Of a DNA stretch of 34,033 bases, positions 30,984 to 34,033 are shown piece after piece. The DNA is from Lewinellaceae bacterium (GTDB lineage Bacteria; Bacteroidota; Bacteroidia; Chitinophagales; Saprospiraceae). Numbering within the stretch: the first letter of the stretch is position 1; each line of letters begins with the position of its first letter. The stretch lies in the NCBI GenBank assembly GCA_947476195.1, contig CANJPT010000045.1, positions 1 through 34,033 of the forward strand, read 5' to 3'. The position numbers and the translations under genes were made by a program. Under the pieces are notes generated by a model. It made no database searches and had not been told where the DNA came from. It saw only the letters and a program-made list of their open reading frames with translations.

Positions 30984-32216
30984 ATGAAAACCAAAACGTT
31001 CCTCCGGAGCGCAGGACTGCTTTTGGCCCTGCTTTACTTCCCTTTGCCTGCTATGCAGGCCAACAACCCCAATGACTCGCTCGCCTGCTGGATTCAGCCC
31101 CTGATCGAAACCACGCATATTGATCTTGATAAACTGGAACGCGATTATTCCGAACGGGCCAAACCGCTCCGGGTGCGTCTCTATGACGTAAACAAAACCC
31201 TTGCTGACCCGCGCAACCGCACCCCCGAATGTAGTTTTCAGCTGTTGTTGGAAAAAATTCAACTAGAAGAAACCCTCGATGCCATACAAGAGGAGCATGA
31301 ACTTAAATTGCTAAAGGTCCGCTACCGAAAAAGCATAGAGATCGTAAAAATGCTCTATGAAAAAGTACTCAGTATGGATCATCACCTGAGCAGCTTAAAA
31401 GCACAACAGGGCCTTTCTAATTTATCCAATCCGCACAACTACCCAGAATTTAAAGAAGCCAAAGGGATTCTCGAAGACCGTATGAAGAAGAAGTTAAACT
31501 TCCAGATGCCCTTACTTTTCCAAACCAACCCTTTCCTTTCAGCCACATATTCCATCTTAGGAATGGCGTTGAGCGGCGGCGAAGACAAAGACAAAAAGGA
31601 AAGCCTGGATAAAATAACCTGCATCCTGGATTTCACAGTCAGAATGCATGCTGACCTCAATGTGATCTACTACGAGACCGGCTATCTCCGCGATGCAAAC
31701 CTGACCCTCAAAAAAGAGTGTGAAGCACTTTTTTCTGACTGCGCCAGGCAGGTGGGTTATACCATTCCACTCACCAGTTGTCGCGATGGGGATGATTGGG
31801 AACGGCTATATACTATGCTCGACAACTATGTGGCCAAGGCACTCGGCGAAACCCTTAACACGACTATCCAACAGAGCAACTTTTTACCAGCAAACAACGG
31901 TATATCCACAGTTCTAGATCCGCATTTGCTACCACGTGCTACCACCAACCTTCAATTCTCAATCGACCGCGTTGGCGTATTTATTGAAAAATATAGCAAC
32001 TTCGTTGGTCAGGGAGGCGAATATTATAAGAAATTTTCCAAGATAGCAGGCAGTTATGAAAATGAAAAAACCTGTATCAACGCTCTTCCCGATCAATTTA
32101 AACAACTCAAAAACGACATTGACGAAACCCTAGAAAAATTCAATAGTGCATACAAAATGCCTGAAGTCCAGGGCTCTAAGCTTAAGGATATGCTCTATGG
32201 AACTGCTTTGGATTGA
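30984..32216 (+). CDS. Secreted helical protein of unknown function
   Basis: The 410-residue protein starts MKTKTFLRSAGLLLALLYFP with a signal peptide (likely cut near 'AMQANN'). Residues 50-160 are a strongly charged helix region that could form a coiled coil ('LLLEKIQLEETLDAIQEEHE' and following). A short hydrophobic segment (about 175-195, MPLLFQTNPFLSATYSILGM) may insert in a membrane or be buried. Paired Cys are near 215, 243, 250 and 262. The family is unknown to me. It follows the lipoprotein gene by 77 bp and precedes the two Cys-rich proteins by 33 bp, so it is likely in the same operon. Confidence 0.85.
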   Translation: MKTKTFLRSAGLLLALLYFPLPAMQANNPNDSLACWIQPLIETTHIDLDKLERDYSERAKPLRVRLYDVNKTLADPRNRTPECSFQLLLEKIQLEETLDAIQEEHELKLLKVRYRKSIEIVKMLYEKVLSMDHHLSSLKAQQGLSNLSNPHNYPEFKEAKGILEDRMKKKLNFQMPLLFQTNPFLSATYSILGMALSGGEDKDKKESLDKITCILDFTVRMHADLNVIYYETGYLRDANLTLKKECEALFSDCARQVGYTIPLTSCRDGDDWERLYTMLDNYVAKALGETLNTTIQQSNFLPANNGISTVLDPHLLPRATTNLQFSIDRVGVFIEKYSNFVGQGGEYYKKFSKIAGSYENEKTCINALPDQFKQLKNDIDETLEKFNSAYKMPEVQGSKLKDMLYGTALD

Positions 32217-32249
32217 ACCATAAATTGCTACCTAAAAACACCCATAACC

Positions 32250-32744
32250 ATGAAAAACCTTTTTCTACTGCTCCTACTCCTTGCCGGCATGCGTATAAGT
32301 GCGCAAGTCAATTCAGGCGGCAGCGCCCAGATCATTTTTTTTGACCCGGAACATGACGCTGTTGCTATTAGAAACGATACTACCCTACAACTATTAGTAA
32401 GCGAATATATCCTCGCCAAATCTGTCAAGGCCGGCTTGGGACAAGACTATCAAGTACGTAAAATATACAAAAGCCGGTCTTCTCAAGGGGATGAAACGCT
32501 GATTTTCGAGGGTGAATTCAACCTAAGGATCAGGCAACGATTTACGCTCAGTATTCCAATGATTCCCGACACTCTGGGTCTGCTATACTATGCTTCTAAC
32601 CAGGCCCTTTTATGCTCCCAGCCGGGCTGCAATAACTGTAGTATCGTCAATGGAAGCTGTGTAGGTTGCTGTTCAAGTGGCACAGCGAGTGCCATTGGCT
32701 TGCCTGCACCACTCCTCAAAGTCCCTATGAGCATTGAACAATAA
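32250..32744 (+). CDS. Secreted Cys-rich small protein, family 2, first copy
   Basis: The 164-residue protein has a signal peptide (MKNLFLLLLLLAGMRISAQ) and a mature part beginning 'GGSAQIIFFDPEHDAVAIRN' and continuing 'LQLLVSEYILAKSVKAGLG'. Its C-terminal Cys cluster reads C-x4-GC-x2-C-x6-C-x2-CC ('LLCSQPGCNNCSIVNGSCVG'). The next gene encodes a clear paralog with the same layout. Function unknown. The gene's last codons (IEQ-stop) lie inside a 37-bp tandem duplication that also carries the next gene's start. Confidence 0.85.
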   Translation: MKNLFLLLLLLAGMRISAQVNSGGSAQIIFFDPEHDAVAIRNDTTLQLLVSEYILAKSVKAGLGQDYQVRKIYKSRSSQGDETLIFEGEFNLRIRQRFTLSIPMIPDTLGLLYYASNQALLCSQPGCNNCSIVNGSCVGCCSSGTASAIGLPAPLLKVPMSIEQ

Positions 32745-32806
32745 CCAACCATGAAAACTAAAGTCCTTTATTGAACAATAACCAACCATGAAAACTAAAG
32801 TCCTTT
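32733..32806. repeat. Perfect 37-bp tandem duplication across a gene junction
   Basis: The unit 32733-32769 is repeated exactly at 32770-32806. It starts with the last codons and stop of the first Cys-rich gene (ATT GAA CAA TAA), spans the spacer and takes in the first codons of the next gene. The first copy therefore also holds an ATG (32751) that opens a 7-residue frame, MKTKVLY, closed by TGA at 32772. The true start is the ATG at 32788 in copy two. Confidence 0.97.
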
Positions 32807-33303
32807 TATGCCTACTATTGCTTACACAACTAGCACGGGGGCAAGAGTCCCGCCCAATGGAAGATGGCTTTTTCGATCCAACCCGAGATCCCATCGCCAA
32901 CCTGATTAATAACCGCATTCGACTGCTTGTATGTGAAGAGGTCTTATTGCGATCTGTAGCAGCCGGTTTTCCGCGTGTTGGAATGATCGAACGAATGGCT
33001 GGTCAAAAAATAGAAGGGTACTGGTGGATCACACTCGAAAGCCGCCATGCAGAAGATATGGAGCAATCCGTTTTTGTAGCTGTTCGGCTCAAACCTCACC
33101 TGAACGGACAATATTTCGCTGATTCCTTCTGGACTGCCTGCACGGGCGAAGGATGCGGCGGCTGCGATTTTAAACTTCAGATGGACGGCTGCTTTTGCAA
33201 ATTTGACAAACCCGGTGAACCTGGCACACCAGGTGCTTGCTACCAGACTACCAGCGATGAACCACTTTTGGTCAGGGTGCCGCTTCAATCACCCCGCGAA
33301 TAA
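32788..33303 (+). CDS. Secreted Cys-rich small protein, family 2, second copy
   Basis: The 171-residue protein has a signal peptide (MKTKVLLCLLLLTQLARGQ). It aligns with the product of 32250-32744: 'DGFFDPTRDPIANLINNRIR', then 'LLVCEEVLLRSVAAG' against 'FFDPEHDAVAIRN' and 'LLVSEYILAKSVKAG', and the Cys cluster 'TACTGEGCGGCDFKLQMDGC' against 'LLCSQPGCNNCSIVNGSCVG'. Such a conserved pattern in an exported protein suggests disulfides or metal binding. Function unknown. A 37-bp duplication has left an abortive start codon 37 bp upstream, which could lower its translation. Confidence 0.87.
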   Translation: MKTKVLLCLLLLTQLARGQESRPMEDGFFDPTRDPIANLINNRIRLLVCEEVLLRSVAAGFPRVGMIERMAGQKIEGYWWITLESRHAEDMEQSVFVAVRLKPHLNGQYFADSFWTACTGEGCGGCDFKLQMDGCFCKFDKPGEPGTPGACYQTTSDEPLLVRVPLQSPRE

Positions 33304-33338
33304 AAATTAGACTGCTTAACTTTCAACTATTTCCCCTA

Positions 33339-33809
33339 ATGATGACAAATCCAATACATCCCATAAGATTCTTCGCTTCCGTCGAACTAGGTAGCCCTGA
33401 AGCTGATTGTGCACATTTTGGAATTTGCTCCGTGGAGCTAATCTCATCTAATCAATGGGCCGAATTTCATCCCCTGAACAGTCGTCAGGTAAGGGCTGTA
33501 CTTTCAAAAACCCGGGAAGGACTTCTTCGCTTCGAATTTTCACTGAAAGGAATGCGGACCGATACCCGTACTCAATTTTTTCCAGCAGAGGGGTTTCGAA
33601 TAGATTCAGCTTGTGTTTTGCCTGATTCAATTACTATAAAGCTGGGATTTAAGTCAGGTATATCCACGGTACCAGGGGTATATGCTCTGAAATATTTAAA
33701 AAGTGGAATAGTGGTTAAATTGAGCACTACTCAAAAGGAGGTCCAATTAGATATTCATGATTTTGGCAATTTCCCCTCATTAAACATACCCTACCTCCCC
33801 AAAAAGTAA
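33339..33809 (+). CDS. Small protein of unknown function, family 1, without a signal peptide
   Basis: The 156-residue protein begins MMTNPIHPIRFFASVELGSP and is the diverged paralog of the product of 29768-30223, with the conserved 'VELGxxxxxCxxxGIC' block close to its N-terminus. Unlike the paralog it has no signal peptide. The frame stays open upstream to 33261 but has no ATG, GTG or TTG before 33339, so an export signal would need a CTG start at 33312 or another non-standard codon. Its stop codon is part of the following hairpin. Function unknown. Confidence 0.78.
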   Translation: MMTNPIHPIRFFASVELGSPEADCAHFGICSVELISSNQWAEFHPLNSRQVRAVLSKTREGLLRFEFSLKGMRTDTRTQFFPAEGFRIDSACVLPDSITIKLGFKSGISTVPGVYALKYLKSGIVVKLSTTQKEVQLDIHDFGNFPSLNIPYLPKK

Positions 33810-33844
33810 GCGCCCCGACACCGTAGAAACGGGTCGGGGCGCTT
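33808..33844. terminator. Bidirectional hairpin closing the secreted cluster
   Basis: AAGCGCCCCGAC (33808-33819) and GTCGGGGCGCTT (33833-33844) form a perfect 12-bp stem. The left arm starts within the TAA stop of the gene at 33339. It lies between convergent genes, so it can serve both. Confidence 0.75.
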
Positions 33845-33871
33845 GTTATAAACTCTCTTTCAAAGAGACTT

Positions 33872-34033
33872 TTACTTCGCCTGAATCATCTTCTTCGTTG
33901 CGCTGTCCGTAGCTGTTTCCAACTTGTAGTACAGCAATCCTGTCGTATTGATCAGGGCACGATCCAGCTGAATGTTGTTCTCGCCCTTGGCGAACTGACC
34001 TTTTTGCTGGTACACTACCCTACCTGCTTCGTC
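33872..34033 (-). CDS. T9SS-cargo protein, C-terminal fragment cut by the window edge
   Basis: On the minus strand 53 codons run from the window edge to a TAA at 33872. The end, 'GLLYYKLETATDSATKKMIQ' plus AK, with upstream 'VVYQQKGQFAKGENNIQLDR', is typical of T9SS type A sorting domains (Por_Secre_tail), in which the last strand carries a GxYxY/KxE...K pattern. The rest of the protein, and so its function, is outside the window. Confidence 0.75.
   Translation of the reverse strand, partial: DEAGRVVYQQKGQFAKGENNIQLDRALINTTGLLYYKLETATDSATKKMIQAK

Noticed and set aside
32751-32774. A real leader peptide MKTKVLY before the second Cys-rich gene
   Set aside because: It is the by-product of an exact 37-bp duplication of the gene's own start; a regulatory effect is possible but there is no sign of a selected peptide.

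Overview
The window reads as chromosomal DNA of a member of the Bacteroidota, probably a Saprospiria/Lewinella/Haliscomenobacter-like lineage. The phylum is well supported: three secreted proteins end in type A type-IX-secretion (T9SS) sorting domains and a fourth, cut by the right edge, ends the same way; several genes have the Bacteroidota -7 promoter box TAnnTTTG; Shine-Dalgarno sequences are largely absent; and OmpA-like, TolC/HlyD/RND and choice-of-anchor families are of the Bacteroidota type. The class-level guess is inference.

Layout. (1) 1-4990, housekeeping: the first codons of glgB on the minus strand, a Crp/Fnr-family regulator, an OmpA-domain envelope protein, a FabH-type ketoacyl synthase and an EamA/DMT permease. 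The gaps between them hold short tandem or inverted repeats. (2) 4991-11785, a four-gene drug-efflux operon on the plus strand: TetR regulator, TolC-like outer membrane factor, lipoprotein adaptor and an RND pump of 1118 residues, closed by a strong terminator. (3) 11926-18458, mixed: a HigB-HigA toxin-antitoxin pair, murA with an Asp in place of the fosfomycin-target Cys, a PlsC-like acyltransferase, a class-V PLP enzyme, and a convergent ACMSD decarboxylase. The last two flank a striking nested palindrome of about 500 bp. (4) 18656-24726, three large T9SS cargo genes: a frameshifted M43-type metalloprotease with dockerin-like repeats, a beta-helix protein and a choice-of-anchor-B protein. 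The first two are AT-rich, but the base composition jumps abruptly within the last 450 bp of the second. (5) 24848-27699, one large helical protein of unknown function and a 1.2-kb stretch without a convincing gene. (6) 27700-33809, a co-directional run of eight genes: a subtilisin-like protease and seven proteins of unknown function, most of them secreted. Among the seven are two pairs of diverged paralogs, and two of the genes have the same roughly 60-bp element in their leaders. This run is the best candidate for an undescribed system. The window ends in the C-terminus of another T9SS cargo protein on the minus strand.

I found no tRNA, rRNA, CRISPR array, transposase or integrase. Much of the unexplained structure is intergenic: perfect hairpins with 3-5 nt loops, paired GGAACnnnGTTCC dyads, and nested inverted repeats, suggesting a genome rich in interspersed palindromic repeats.
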